A stretch of DNA of 64,000 nt from Saprospiraceae bacterium UBA2329 (GCA_002344975.1 DDUV01000073.1:1-64000); one strand, 5' to 3'; shown: positions 16,901 through 26,433, counted from the first letter of the stretch. Numbers and translations: made by a program. The notes: generated by a model from the letters alone, not told the origin.

Positions 16901-19615
16901 CTACTCCACCAAATTTATCAGAACCCGATAATCATCATACCTCGCGTCATCGCTTTTCATTTCCAGCAAATCAAGCAATTGCCCCGAGTATGTTTCCTCC
17001 AATTCCGAGCGCGTTTGTTGGCATCGCACCTCAATATCGCCCTGCAACAGTTGGTTCAGTCGCCAGCGGTAGGTGGCCTGCATTTTGCGCAGGATGCGTT
17101 CATTGGCCTCTATGTGATCGCTGCCGGGCCGCACGGGCGTGATCTTTTCAAAAGCGGCATTGTTGCGGGCCAGCAGCCGGGCTTTTTCCATGATAAAAAA
17201 GGCGGAATGCGCCCAACCCTGACTGCCTGTGACCAACCTGGCGTAAAGCACCAATTGCAAGTCGGCTTCATTGCGAATGCTGTCTTCCCGGTAGCCGATG
17301 CCCCGCCATTTGAGGTCCAATACGGCCAGTTCGTCGCCGCGCTGCAACACCAAATCGGCCCGACCGTGCAGCGCCGTGCCTTCAAACTCGCCCTCCACGG
17401 GTTGTTCGGTAGCCAATACCTGCCAGTTGTTTTCCCGCAGCAGATGCAGCAGGCTCCAGGCCGATTGTTTCACGCCATTCAGGAAACTGATGCGCTCCGG
17501 TTCGCGCCCGTACAGCAGCAGCACAGCGCCCTCGCGAGCCAGCAAAGATTCCGATTCCTGATCCACCCAGCGCTCCAGGTCGCCCTTGCTCCAGGAGGAG
17601 GTGTCTAAAACAAAAAGTCGCTCGAAAAAGCGGTGCGCCAGATTGCCCATCAGCGCTTCGTCTTTGACCAAACTGAGGATGGAGGATTTCACCAATTTGA
17701 TCTTGTGCCGGAACACCCATTGATACGGATAATACAGCAGGGTTTCCAAGCTGGTGAAGGTTTCTTTTTCGCGGGCCTCCACGCGGCGGTGCGGCAAGAT
17801 GTGCAAAAACGGTCGGGGGCGCCCCAGGTAACGCCGTGGCAGAGCCGTTTTTTGTGGCAATACCGGCCCTGTTTTCCAGGCATCGCCGGCGGTATCGGCA
17901 TCCACATCCAACGTGATGCGGTCTATTCCTGAAAAGGCCGCCGACAGATCGCCAAACAAAGGATGCGGCGGCGCTTCTTCTCCCTCCGAACTGTGCGGCA
18001 ACAGCAAAAGCAGTCTTTTTCGGGCGGCCATCACCGGACGGCGTCGTTGCCACAACAGGCGTTCGTTTTGAAGCGCCGGACCTTCGACTTCCAGACCTCG
18101 GGCTTGCATCCAGGCCAATTCAGCGCGGTACCAGCGCGAGAAGAAATGGTCGGGTTCTTTTTGAATAAAATTCCACCAGAGCAGTTCTTCCACAGGCTCG
18201 ATGAGCGCGCCGGGACGCGTGACAAAAGGCAAGTGGCCCTGTTCGCGCGGGCTGAGTTGCAGCGGCGAGGATTGATATACCGTGCGCACCACGCGTTCGA
18301 GTTCCAGATAGCCGAGTTGTGTTTCGGGCAGCGATTCCAGCAGTTCTACAATACGGCGGGCCTGTTCGCGCAGGGCGGGCAGCGTCGAATTGGACAGCAT
18401 GTTTTCATCCATACTCTCTTTGGCCCACTGTTCGATGTATCGGAATATCTCCACGGCATCGGCTTTGGGAGCGCTGCGGGAGGAATCGTAACGTTTGCGC
18501 TCAAACCAAAAACGGTATTGTTTGCGCGCTTTGGCCGAGTCGGGGCCGCCATTTTGCGCCGCCAATTGCTCGGCTTCGTCGAAGTACCGGGCCACCGCTA
18601 TGCGCCAGCCCTCGCCATGCAGGCCGGGCGTTTGGGCCAGGCTTTCTGCAATGGCCGCCGCCAGTCCGTCTTCTACCGGTTTCACTGCCAGCGACACAAA
18701 TTCCATGAGTTTGAAGGGGTCCACGGGATTCCACAAAAATCCGGCAGCCAATTTCAGCACCTGCAAAGTGGGGCGCGCCTGCGAGGCAGAGAGCAAACCG
18801 AGGCTGGGCAATCCCTCCTGAATGAGCGCATTGTCCAAGCTCCGGCTGCGGTCGGAAATATAGCACAGCGGCCGGAAATCCGGGTTTCTGCGCAGGAGCG
18901 TTGCCGCCCAGGCTGCCAGATCGCGATCCCGCCGGGTGCGCGCCAACAGCAGCGAGCCGTCGCCGCGGAGTTCGGTTTTTCCGGTGCCTTGTCCGGCCAA
19001 AACCCGCTGAAAACGAGCCAGATCGGTATCTGCGTCCGAGGGCTGTATTTGCGGAAGCCAGGTGAGTTGCACGCCTGTTTTTTCGAGGGCGGCCAGCAGT
19101 CGGCGAAAGTGTGGCGGCAGTAATTCCGGCGGTTCTACTATTTTGATTTCCTGCACCGGATGGCGACGTGTGGAAAGCACCGACAGCACCGCGCTGAAGC
19201 GATCTGCCCAGCCCGGCGAAAAGGCTTTGCCCTCCTCCACCCCGATCCGCAAAGCAGTTTCCAACTCGGCCAGCACCCGTACTCGCGGCGGTTCATCGCC
19301 CGAAAGGGCAAAATCCCAGCCCGCCAAAAGCAGTTCGTCGCGGTAGGCCAACAGGGCGGTAGCGGTTGCCAAAGGATCGGCGGCGAAGGATTCGGCAAAA
19401 AAAGCATCGGGATGCTCGCTGAGGTGAGCGCTGAGCAACTGCCGGTACTGCTCGATGCGCAAAAACTCGTCTAACGGCTGCGCGCCGGCTAATCCCAGGT
19501 GCGATTCCAGCACATTGAGCAAGCCCTGCGGCCCCACCCAAAACATACCGCTCCAGGGCGGCGCAGGCATACGCCAGAGTTCTTCTTCCAAAGCCAGACC
19601 GAAATAGAGGAGCAT
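16901..19615 (-). CDS. PD-(D/E)XK nuclease-domain protein, AddB/RecB-like
   Basis: A 904-residue protein. The C-terminal third carries a PD-(D/E)XK nuclease of the RecB/AddB group: GNLAHRFFERLF (upstream His), then HGRADLVLQRGDELAVLDLKW, where Asp...Asp-x-Lys are the metal-binding and catalytic residues, and QLVLYARL after it. The N-terminal 600 residues look like a degenerate helicase-type module: no Walker A GxxGxGKT can be seen. The Cys residues that hold a 4Fe-4S cluster in many AddB proteins are absent (YYPYQWVFRHKI). The start is placed at MLLYFGLALEEEL because a TACGTTTG element sits at 19637-19644. It may work with a UvrD-type helicase encoded elsewhere. Confidence 0.8.
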   Translation of the reverse strand: MLLYFGLALEEELWRMPAPPWSGMFWVGPQGLLNVLESHLGLAGAQPLDEFLRIEQYRQLLSAHLSEHPDAFFAESFAADPLATATALLAYRDELLLAGWDFALSGDEPPRVRVLAELETALRIGVEEGKAFSPGWADRFSAVLSVLSTRRHPVQEIKIVEPPELLPPHFRRLLAALEKTGVQLTWLPQIQPSDADTDLARFQRVLAGQGTGKTELRGDGSLLLARTRRDRDLAAWAATLLRRNPDFRPLCYISDRSRSLDNALIQEGLPSLGLLSASQARPTLQVLKLAAGFLWNPVDPFKLMEFVSLAVKPVEDGLAAAIAESLAQTPGLHGEGWRIAVARYFDEAEQLAAQNGGPDSAKARKQYRFWFERKRYDSSRSAPKADAVEIFRYIEQWAKESMDENMLSNSTLPALREQARRIVELLESLPETQLGYLELERVVRTVYQSSPLQLSPREQGHLPFVTRPGALIEPVEELLWWNFIQKEPDHFFSRWYRAELAWMQARGLEVEGPALQNERLLWQRRRPVMAARKRLLLLLPHSSEGEEAPPHPLFGDLSAAFSGIDRITLDVDADTAGDAWKTGPVLPQKTALPRRYLGRPRPFLHILPHRRVEAREKETFTSLETLLYYPYQWVFRHKIKLVKSSILSLVKDEALMGNLAHRFFERLFVLDTSSWSKGDLERWVDQESESLLAREGAVLLLYGREPERISFLNGVKQSAWSLLHLLRENNWQVLATEQPVEGEFEGTALHGRADLVLQRGDELAVLDLKWRGIGYREDSIRNEADLQLVLYARLVTGSQGWAHSAFFIMEKARLLARNNAAFEKITPVRPGSDHIEANERILRKMQATYRWRLNQLLQGDIEVRCQQTRSELEETYSGQLLDLLEMKSDDARYDDYRVLINLVE

Positions 19616-19636
19616 GTTGTACGGGTATTTGGCAGG

Positions 19637-19644
19637 CAAACGTA
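19637..19644 (-). promoter_or_regulatory. -7 element (TACGTTTG) of the nuclease gene
   Basis: Exact TAnnTTTG match on the minus strand, 21 nt upstream of the chosen start. It overlaps the longer frame's first ATG, which it therefore makes unlikely. Confidence 0.5.
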
Positions 19645-19657
19645 CAAAAGATTATTA

Positions 19658-19665
19658 TACCTTTG
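19658..19665 (+). promoter_or_regulatory. -7 element (TACCTTTG) of the PAP2-ZIP operon
   Basis: Exact TAnnTTTG match, 12 nt before the ATG at 19678. The mRNA leader would be under ten nucleotides. It is arranged back to back with the minus-strand element at 19637-19644. Confidence 0.55.
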
Positions 19666-19677
19666 TCCGAAATTTTT

Positions 19678-20271
19678 ATGCTCGAAACCATACAACATTG
19701 GGACCAACAAGTATTCGAACTGCTCAACGGGCAGTGGCAATCGCCGTTGTTGGACTGGCTGGCCCCGCTGTGGCGCGACAAACGTTTCTGGATTCCGTTG
19801 TACCTGCTGCTTTCCATTTTTGTGGTTCGCACTTACCGAAAACGAGGCCTGTATTTTCTACTGGCACTGGGACTGACCGCCGGCATCAGCGACGTGGCGA
19901 GCAGCCGCATAGTGAAGCCCTCCGTTCAACGGCTCCGGCCCTGCAACAACCCCGAATTGCGCGACGACGTTCACCTGCTCGTCCACTGCGGATCGGGTTA
20001 TAGTTTCACATCTTCCCATGCGGCCAATCATTTTGCAGCGGCTGCCTTTTTATTTTTCACGCTGGGCAGGCTGCATCGGCGTGGTCGCGGGCTGTGGTGG
20101 CTGTGGGCGGCTTCTATTGCCTACGCACAGGTATATGTGGGCGTTCATTATCCGGCAGATATTTTGGCGGGAGCCGTCTTGGGCGCCGCTATTGGATATT
20201 TGAGCAGCAGGCTATACCTTCGCCTCCCGAATTTGAGCATAGCCTCGATGAACACAAATCAGCGCGCATGA
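19678..20271 (+). CDS. PAP2-family membrane phosphatase
   Basis: A 197-residue type 2 phosphatidic-acid phosphatase-like protein with five to six transmembrane helices. The three catalytic motifs are present: KPSVQRLRP (KxxxxxxRP), GYSFTSSHAAN (SGH motif in an SSH variant), and AQVYVGVHYPADILAG (RxxxxxHxxxD region, His and Asp present). It would dephosphorylate a lipid phosphate such as undecaprenyl pyrophosphate or phosphatidic acid at the inner membrane. The stop codon overlaps the next gene's start (ATGA), so the two are translationally coupled. Start: ATG after the promoter element; a TTG five codons earlier lies inside that element. Confidence 0.88.
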   Translation: MLETIQHWDQQVFELLNGQWQSPLLDWLAPLWRDKRFWIPLYLLLSIFVVRTYRKRGLYFLLALGLTAGISDVASSRIVKPSVQRLRPCNNPELRDDVHLLVHCGSGYSFTSSHAANHFAAAAFLFFTLGRLHRRGRGLWWLWAASIAYAQVYVGVHYPADILAGAVLGAAIGYLSSRLYLRLPNLSIASMNTNQRA

Positions 20272-21002
20272 GCATAAGCCAATACCTGCTTCTTTTTTTT
20301 GCCGTCATTTTGGGCGGAGTCATCGGTTTTGGACTTCAAAAATACGAGCGCAACCACCTCAAGATCGTGCTGGCTTTCAGCGGCGCTTTTTTGCTGGGCA
20401 TTTCCGTTTTGCACCTGATGCCGGCGGTGTATGTGCAGCAAAAAGAGCAGGCAGGCTTATGGATTTTGCTCGGTTTTTTCATACAACTGGCATTGGAGCA
20501 GCTTTCTACCGGCGTAGAGCACGGCCATGTACACGCCCACCCTCATGCGCCGCGCGGGTTTGCCATTCAGGTGATGATCGGCTTGTGCCTGCACGCATTT
20601 CTGGAAGGTATGCCCTTGAGCGGTTATGAACAGGTGCATACCGCGCACGATCATTCCGGTCATGCAGAGCATCACTTATTATATGGTGTAGTGTTGCACA
20701 AAGCTCCGGCGGCTTTTGCGCTGGTGATGTTGCTGCTCAGTTCGCAATTCAAAAAAGCGGCTGTGATTTGCTGTTTGTTGGTATTTGCCTCCATGTCGCC
20801 GCTGGGCGCTTTGCTCACTCAATTTATCGGAGTTAATCAAGGCACTTTTTCCATTTTGCTGGCAGTGGTTATCGGCTCGTTCCTGCACATAGCGACCACC
20901 ATTTTGTTTGAATCCGGCGAAAGCAAACACCACCGGGTCTCCTGGGGGAAATTGGCTGCCATTGTGGTAGGCGTAGCACTATCCATGTTGACCATGCTTT
21001 GA
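20268..21002 (+). CDS. ZIP-family metal transporter
   Basis: A 244-residue ZIP protein with about eight hydrophobic segments. Signature sites: HLMPA in helix 2/3, the His-rich loop HGHVHAHPHAP, the helix 4 metal site HAFLEGMPLS, and the helix 5 site LHKAPAAFAL. ZIPs move Zn or Fe into the cytoplasm, though bacterial members can be bidirectional. It starts at the ATG that overlaps the PAP2 stop (ATGA), in one transcription unit with it. The metal cannot be told from sequence. Confidence 0.9.
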   Translation: MSISQYLLLFFAVILGGVIGFGLQKYERNHLKIVLAFSGAFLLGISVLHLMPAVYVQQKEQAGLWILLGFFIQLALEQLSTGVEHGHVHAHPHAPRGFAIQVMIGLCLHAFLEGMPLSGYEQVHTAHDHSGHAEHHLLYGVVLHKAPAAFALVMLLLSSQFKKAAVICCLLVFASMSPLGALLTQFIGVNQGTFSILLAVVIGSFLHIATTILFESGESKHHRVSWGKLAAIVVGVALSMLTML

Positions 21003-21118
21003 CCCCGGCGCTACGAAAGGACTTCATTAAAAAAAATGCCGATTTCTACGCAAGTTGTAAAAAAGAGGTATTTTAGCGCGTTGAACAAAACAAAATAACC
21101 ATCAGCCCGATTTGGCCT

Positions 21119-23944
21119 ATGAAATGTTGTTACACTTCGTTGATTCTCATATTTTTTATATCAATTGCCGGCTTTTCAGCCAATGCTCAGGCTACCCTGC
21201 GCGGAGATGTGACAGACGCAGGCAATTCCGATCCGCTCATCGGCGCCAGCGTAGTCATTAAAGGTACGACAGAAGGCACCGTGACGGAATACGACGGCAC
21301 TTTTGAACTAAAAACAAAGCAGCCCCTGCCGCTCACGCTCATCATTTCTTATGTCGGCTACAATGAAATAGAGTTGCCCGTAAACGCTGCCAATCAACCG
21401 CTGAAAATCAAGCTCAATGCCAGCGCCATTACCACCGAAGTGGTAGAAATCAAAGGCCAACGCATCTCCGAGAAGCAAAAAGCCAACCCGCTCACGGTAG
21501 AATCCCTCGACCTCATCGCCATCAAACAGGCCGCCACCGACAACTTCTACGACGGACTCGGCTCGCTCAAAGGCGTGGACCTCACCGCCGCCAGCCTCGG
21601 TTTCAAAATCATCAACACCCGCGGCTTCAACAGCACCAGCCCGGTGCGCAGCCTCCAGATCATTGACGGCGTGGACAATCAGGCGCCGGGCCTCAACTTC
21701 TCGCTCGGCAACTTCCTTGGCTCCTCTGAATTGGACGTCGTCAAAGTGGATCTCATCGTGGGCGCCAGTTCGGCATTTTACGGCCCCAATGCTTTCAACG
21801 GCGTTATCAGTATGGAAACCAAAAACCCCTTCCTGCACAAGGGCCTTTCCTCGTCCGTCAAAGCGGGCGAACGGAGCCTCTTGGAGGGAGCTTTCCGCTG
21901 GGCCGATGCGCTCAAAAATAAAAACGGCCACGACGCTTTTGCCTACAAGGTCAACTTCTCCTATATGCGCGCTTATGACTGGGAAGCAGACAATTACGAC
22001 CCCGTGGACGGCACCGATACCGGCGTGGACAATCCCGGCCGCTACGATGCCGTGAATGTCTATGGCGATGAGTACTTTACAGGTTTCGACTATTCCACTT
22101 TCGACCTGCACACTTACCCCGGCCTCGGCGCCTGGCACCGCACCGGCTACCGCGAAAAAGACCTTGTGGATTACAACACCCGCAATATCAAGGCCAATGC
22201 CGCTTTCCACCTGCGCACCAATCCCGCTGCCGGAGACGCCTCGCCCGAACTGATTTATTCTTCCAATTTTGGCACAGGCACAACGGTATATCAGGGCGAC
22301 AACCGCTTCAGCTTGCGCAATATCCGCTTTTTCCAAAACAGGCTCGAATTCAGAAAAAGAGATCAGTATTTCATTCGCGCCTATATGTCGAAGGAAGACG
22401 CCGGCGATTCTTACGACCCTTATTTTACAGCACTTTTGCTGCAAGACAGCGCCAAACGCAACACAGATTGGGGCATAGATTATGTGGACTACTGGCTGCG
22501 CAATGTGGCGCCCGTCATCAAAAACGCAGAGGGTTTTCCGCGCCTCAACATTGTCTTTGATCCCAATACCGGACAGGTGACCGCCACCTTCGACCGCGAG
22601 GCGGCATTGGCCTGGCTGGCCAACAACAAAGACCGAATTGACGCCTGGCACACACAAGCAGAGATAGCCGCCAACACGGCCAATCCGCGCAATGGCTCGG
22701 TGGACTTTTTCGTGCCCGGTACCGACCGGTTCAGGGATGAATTCAGGGAAATAACCTCCAAAAGTCGAAATGACAACGGCACCCGCTTCATAGATCGCTC
22801 GGCGCTGTATCATGTACACGGCGAGTATAAATTCAAGCCTTCTTTTCTGGAATATCTGACCGTGGGCGGCAATGCCCGGCTTTATACGCCCGTATCGGAA
22901 GGCACGGTTTTTTATGATACGGCCGGCATACGACTGACCAATTTTGAGTTCGGGATGTACAGCGGTTTGGAAAAAGCCCTGTTCGACAACCGCCTGAAAG
23001 CCTCGCTGGCACTGCGTCTCGACAAAAACCAGAATTTCAACTGGCTTTTCTCGCCGGCGGCCTCTTTGGTGTGGAAACCCAGCCCCAACAACTACCTCCG
23101 CGCCTCTTTTTCTTCCGCCATCCGCAACCCTACGCTGACCGATCAGTATCTCTCGCTCAACGTAGGGCGCGCCACCCTCAGCGGCAACTTAGAAGGCGTG
23201 GACAGCTTGGTGACCATTTCTTCCTTGCGGGATTTTCTCGGCACATTGGATCGCAATCAATTGGTTTACTTCAACATAGACCCGGTTCGGCCCGAAAAAG
23301 TAAAAACTTTTGAATTGGGCTACCGCACCACTTTGTTTGACAAACTATTCATTGACGCCGGCTATTATTACAGCATTTACAACGACTTTCTGGGCTTCAA
23401 CCTCGGCGCCGAACTCACCCTCGATCCACAAAACGGCCGGCCCACCAATGTGCGTGCCTACCGCTATGCAGCCAATTCTACCAACACCGTTACTACGCAG
23501 GGCTTCTCCATTGGTATGAATTACTACTTCGGCAAGTATTACATGGCTTCCGGAAACTACTCCTGGAACCGCCTCAACAAAACCTTTGAAGACGACCCCA
23601 TCATTCCAGCCTTCAATACGCCGGAACACAAATTCAACATCAGCCTCAGCGGCAGAGACGTGCCCATCAATCTCGGATTTCTGAAACTGCCCAAGTTGGG
23701 CTTCAACATCAATTATAAGTGGATCGAAGGCTTTATTTTTGAAGGATCGCCGCAGTTCACCGGCCAAATCCCCACTTATGATCTGGTGGATGTGCAAGTG
23801 AACCACGAATGGAAAAAATTGAATAGCGTCATCAAAATCGGAGCTTCCAATGTGTTCAACAACAAGCAGTTCCAAACCTACGGCGGGCCGCGTATCGGGC
23901 GATTGGCCTACATCTCCTTTGTGTATGAATTCAAAAAACGATAA
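21119..23944 (+). CDS. TonB-dependent outer-membrane receptor
   Basis: A 941-residue receptor: signal peptide (start MKCCYTSLILIFFIS, cut near NAQ); carboxypeptidase-regulatory-like domain at about 28-110 (DPLIGASVVIKGTTEGTVTEYDG); plug domain at about 125-230 (RGFNSTSPVRSLQIIDGVD; VVKVDLIVGASSAFYGPNAFNGVI); and a 22-strand barrel ending in the aromatic-rich AYISFVYEFKKR. It is followed after 27 bp by a T9SS-secreted hydrolase-like gene on the same strand, so the two probably form one ligand-specific uptake unit. There is no SusD-like partner. Ligand unknown. Confidence 0.92.
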   Translation: MKCCYTSLILIFFISIAGFSANAQATLRGDVTDAGNSDPLIGASVVIKGTTEGTVTEYDGTFELKTKQPLPLTLIISYVGYNEIELPVNAANQPLKIKLNASAITTEVVEIKGQRISEKQKANPLTVESLDLIAIKQAATDNFYDGLGSLKGVDLTAASLGFKIINTRGFNSTSPVRSLQIIDGVDNQAPGLNFSLGNFLGSSELDVVKVDLIVGASSAFYGPNAFNGVISMETKNPFLHKGLSSSVKAGERSLLEGAFRWADALKNKNGHDAFAYKVNFSYMRAYDWEADNYDPVDGTDTGVDNPGRYDAVNVYGDEYFTGFDYSTFDLHTYPGLGAWHRTGYREKDLVDYNTRNIKANAAFHLRTNPAAGDASPELIYSSNFGTGTTVYQGDNRFSLRNIRFFQNRLEFRKRDQYFIRAYMSKEDAGDSYDPYFTALLLQDSAKRNTDWGIDYVDYWLRNVAPVIKNAEGFPRLNIVFDPNTGQVTATFDREAALAWLANNKDRIDAWHTQAEIAANTANPRNGSVDFFVPGTDRFRDEFREITSKSRNDNGTRFIDRSALYHVHGEYKFKPSFLEYLTVGGNARLYTPVSEGTVFYDTAGIRLTNFEFGMYSGLEKALFDNRLKASLALRLDKNQNFNWLFSPAASLVWKPSPNNYLRASFSSAIRNPTLTDQYLSLNVGRATLSGNLEGVDSLVTISSLRDFLGTLDRNQLVYFNIDPVRPEKVKTFELGYRTTLFDKLFIDAGYYYSIYNDFLGFNLGAELTLDPQNGRPTNVRAYRYAANSTNTVTTQGFSIGMNYYFGKYYMASGNYSWNRLNKTFEDDPIIPAFNTPEHKFNISLSGRDVPINLGFLKLPKLGFNINYKWIEGFIFEGSPQFTGQIPTYDLVDVQVNHEWKKLNSVIKIGASNVFNNKQFQTYGGPRIGRLAYISFVYEFKKR

Positions 23945-23971
23945 TCTTTTTTCACCAAAAACAGGTACATT

Positions 23972-25567
23972 ATGAAGTATTTCAACAAGATTTTACTGGC
24001 TGTTGCCTTGTTGGTTTCTATCGCTGCTCAGGCTCAGGAGCGCTATCTGGAACCCGTTTTCAACGAGGTAACTGTCACACGCGACCTTACCTACGGGGTC
24101 AACGCCACCGTTTTGTACGCCACTGTCGTGGGACAAGCCGTTCCCGAAGAACTGAAATTCGACTTCTTTGAACCCACCGGCGACGATGTAACCCAGCGTC
24201 CATTGGTGCTTTATTTCATCACAGGCAACTTCCTGCCCTCCGTACTGAATCAAACGACTTCGGGCACCCGCGGCGACAGCATCAACGTGGAAATTGCTAC
24301 CCGTTTGGCTAAGATGGGCTATGCTGTGGCCATTTGCAGCTATCGTCTTGGCTGGAACCCAACCGCACAGACGCAACCCGAACGCGCCTTAGGTCTCATT
24401 CAGGCGGCTTACCGTGGCGTTCAGGATGCCCGCACCGCCATCCGTTACTTCAAGCGCAGTGTGGCCGAGCAAGGCAATCCATTCGCAGTGGATACCAGCC
24501 GCATCGTTTTGTGGGGCGAAGGCACCGGAGGGTATGTGACGCTGGCCACCGCCACGCTTGACAAGTTTTCTGAAATCGTTACCACTACCAATCCGGCAGG
24601 TAAATTCCTCACCGACCTCGACGGCAACCCGGCCACATTAGAGCCGATGGTCAATCCGTTTGCCAACGGCGACATCTATGGCACTTCAGTGGGTATTTTG
24701 CCTGTCAACGCTCCGCCGCTTCCTGCCGGCGACACGCTCTGCTACCCCAACCATGCGGGATACAGTTCCAACTTCCAACTGTGTGTAAACATGGGCGGCG
24801 CGCTGGGCGATATCTCCTGGCTCGAAGCCGGCGACCCTCCGATGATCTCCTACCACGTTCCTACCGATCCGAACGCGCCTTATGTGGACGCCGTACTCAT
24901 CGTACCCACGACCGGCGACCCCATCGTACAGGTGCAGGGCAGTTTCGCCGTTATTGAAAAGGCAAACATGCTGGGCAACAATGCGGCTTTTGCGGACATC
25001 AGTGACGACTGGACTACGGCCGCTGTCGCTGCTTCTGCTACCGCAGGGCATCCTTACAAAGAAGGGCTGTATCCTTTCAACCGCCGCACCAACGCTTTCA
25101 ATCGTCAGGAAGGCTCTCCCTGGAGCTGGTGGAATGCCGCTTACTGGGATGCCATTCCGCACCCCAGCGGCGCGGGTTCTTACCACTTCATCGGTTTGTT
25201 GGGCAATGCGACCATGAGCGCTGCACAGGGCCGCCTCTACACTGATACCATCATGGGCTATTTTGCACCGCGTGCTTACGCAGCCCTCAACCTGACTTCT
25301 TCAACGCAGGAACTCATTGCCGGCGAACAGGTACAACTCAAAGCCTTCCCCAACCCGGCAGGCGAGGAAATACTGATTCAGACCGCAGCAGAATTCCCTA
25401 TGCAGGATATCCGTCTGTTTGACATGAATGGCCGTCAGGTACAGGCACACACCGGCATCAACAACAACCAGCACCGCGTGCGCCGGGGCGATCTGCCCAA
25501 TGGCGTGTATTTAGCCAAAATCAGATTGGAACGGGGTGTAGTTACTCAAAAGATCATGTTCCGGTAG
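23972..25567 (+). CDS. T9SS type A alpha/beta-hydrolase-like protein, nucleophile motif altered
   Basis: A 531-residue exported protein with signal peptide (start MKYFNKILLAVALLVSI). About residues 60-250 follow a carboxylesterase/lipase fold: RPLVLYFITGNF where an HGG oxyanion motif is expected; RLAKMGYAVAICSYRLGW; VQDARTAIRYFK; and SRIVLWGEGTGGYVTLA at the nucleophile elbow. The usual GxSxG reads GEGTG here, so the Ser is replaced by Gly and normal esterase chemistry is doubtful. The C-terminal 80 residues are a T9SS type A sorting domain (KAFPNPAGEEILIQT ... GVYLAKIRLERGVVTQKIMFR). It follows a TonB receptor by 27 bp, which suggests a surface ligand-binding or capture role. Confidence 0.8.
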   Translation: MKYFNKILLAVALLVSIAAQAQERYLEPVFNEVTVTRDLTYGVNATVLYATVVGQAVPEELKFDFFEPTGDDVTQRPLVLYFITGNFLPSVLNQTTSGTRGDSINVEIATRLAKMGYAVAICSYRLGWNPTAQTQPERALGLIQAAYRGVQDARTAIRYFKRSVAEQGNPFAVDTSRIVLWGEGTGGYVTLATATLDKFSEIVTTTNPAGKFLTDLDGNPATLEPMVNPFANGDIYGTSVGILPVNAPPLPAGDTLCYPNHAGYSSNFQLCVNMGGALGDISWLEAGDPPMISYHVPTDPNAPYVDAVLIVPTTGDPIVQVQGSFAVIEKANMLGNNAAFADISDDWTTAAVAASATAGHPYKEGLYPFNRRTNAFNRQEGSPWSWWNAAYWDAIPHPSGAGSYHFIGLLGNATMSAAQGRLYTDTIMGYFAPRAYAALNLTSSTQELIAGEQVQLKAFPNPAGEEILIQTAAEFPMQDIRLFDMNGRQVQAHTGINNNQHRVRRGDLPNGVYLAKIRLERGVVTQKIMFR

Positions 25568-25596
25568 GACTTTAGACATCCATTGAGAAAAAATCG

Positions 25597-25655
25597 GGGG
25601 CTGCCCTGAGGTTGTTTTTGCATCGCAGGAACGCCTCGGAGCAGCCCCTTTGGTT
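25597..25655 (+). terminator. Bipartite-stem terminator after the hydrolase-like gene
   Basis: A long hairpin: GGGGCTGC (25597-25604) pairs with GCAGCCCC (25641-25648) and GAGG (25608-25611) with CCTC (25634-25637), followed by a T-rich stretch. It lies 30 nt past the stop and ends the TonB receptor/hydrolase unit. Confidence 0.75.
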
Positions 25656-25753
25656 TCGTGGCAAACGCAACTAGTAGCTCGAAGCTCTCGGCCTCGCTTA
25701 GTTAACGGATTTGAAGCAGGTTTAGTCACCCCTTCACTACCCTGTGATCCTTT

Positions 25754-26404
25754 TCAGATAAAGTTACCGTCTTTCATCTCCAAACGGCGGTCGCTCATGG
25801 CGGCCAATTCCTGATTGTGGGTGACGATCACAAAAGTCTGGTTGAATTCCTTCCGCAATTGGAAAATCAATTGATGCAATTCCTGAGAGGAAACCGTGTC
25901 CAAATTGCCGGAAGGCTCATCGGCAAAAACGACCAAAGGGCTGTTGATGAGGGCGCGGGCTACGGCCACACGTTGTTGCTCGCCGCCGGAGAGTTCGCCG
26001 GGTTTGTGGGTAATTCGCTCTGAAAGCCCCAGATAATCAAGGAGTTCGGCGGCGCGTTTGCGGGCCTGCACCTCCGGAGTTTTGGCAATGAAAGCCGGAA
26101 TGCACACATTTTCCAAGGCGGTAAATTCGGGCAGCAGGTGGTGAAATTGAAATACAAAACCGATGTTGCGATTGCGAAATTCAGAGAGCCGGCGACCGCT
26201 CAGACCGGTAATTTCTGTGCCGTTGATGCTCACTGTTCCTTCGTCGGCGCGGTCAAGTGTACCCAGAATATGGAGCAGCGTACTCTTGCCGGCCCCCGAT
26301 TTCCCCACAATGGAGACTACCTCGCCTTTTCCGATTTCAATATCCACCCCTTTGAGAACGTGGAGGTTATCGTAAGATTTATGAATGTTTGAGCCTTTTA
26401 TCAC
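25754..26404 (-). CDS. ABC transporter ATP-binding protein, LolD-like
   Basis: A 216-residue ATPase of the LolD/MacB group, with Walker A GKSGAGKST, Q-loop FVFQFHHLLPEFTALENV, signature LSGGEQQRVAVARAL, Walker B LVVFADEPSGNLD, and the H-loop VTHNQEL. LolD powers lipoprotein release from the inner membrane; no LolC/E permease gene is beside it, so the partner must be elsewhere. The start is set at GTG (26404-26402) before IKGSNIHKSY, because that matches the family N terminus and a TATCTTTG promoter element lies at 26426-26433. An ATG 19 codons earlier would run into that element. Confidence 0.85.
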   Translation of the reverse strand: MIKGSNIHKSYDNLHVLKGVDIEIGKGEVVSIVGKSGAGKSTLLHILGTLDRADEGTVSINGTEITGLSGRRLSEFRNRNIGFVFQFHHLLPEFTALENVCIPAFIAKTPEVQARKRAAELLDYLGLSERITHKPGELSGGEQQRVAVARALINSPLVVFADEPSGNLDTVSSQELHQLIFQLRKEFNQTFVIVTHNQELAAMSDRRLEMKDGNFI

Positions 26405-26425
26405 AGCGTTTTCAGGTTTGAAGCT

Positions 26426-26433
26426 CAAAGATA
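26426..26433 (-). promoter_or_regulatory. -7 element (TATCTTTG) of the LolD-like gene
   Basis: Exact TAnnTTTG match on the minus strand, 21 nt upstream of the GTG start. It is the main reason for choosing that start. Confidence 0.5.

Noticed and set aside
21308..22819. 503-codon minus-strand open frame opposite the TonB receptor
   Set aside because: A shadow of the receptor gene; its translation is compositionally odd and has no domain, and the receptor frame has clear motifs.
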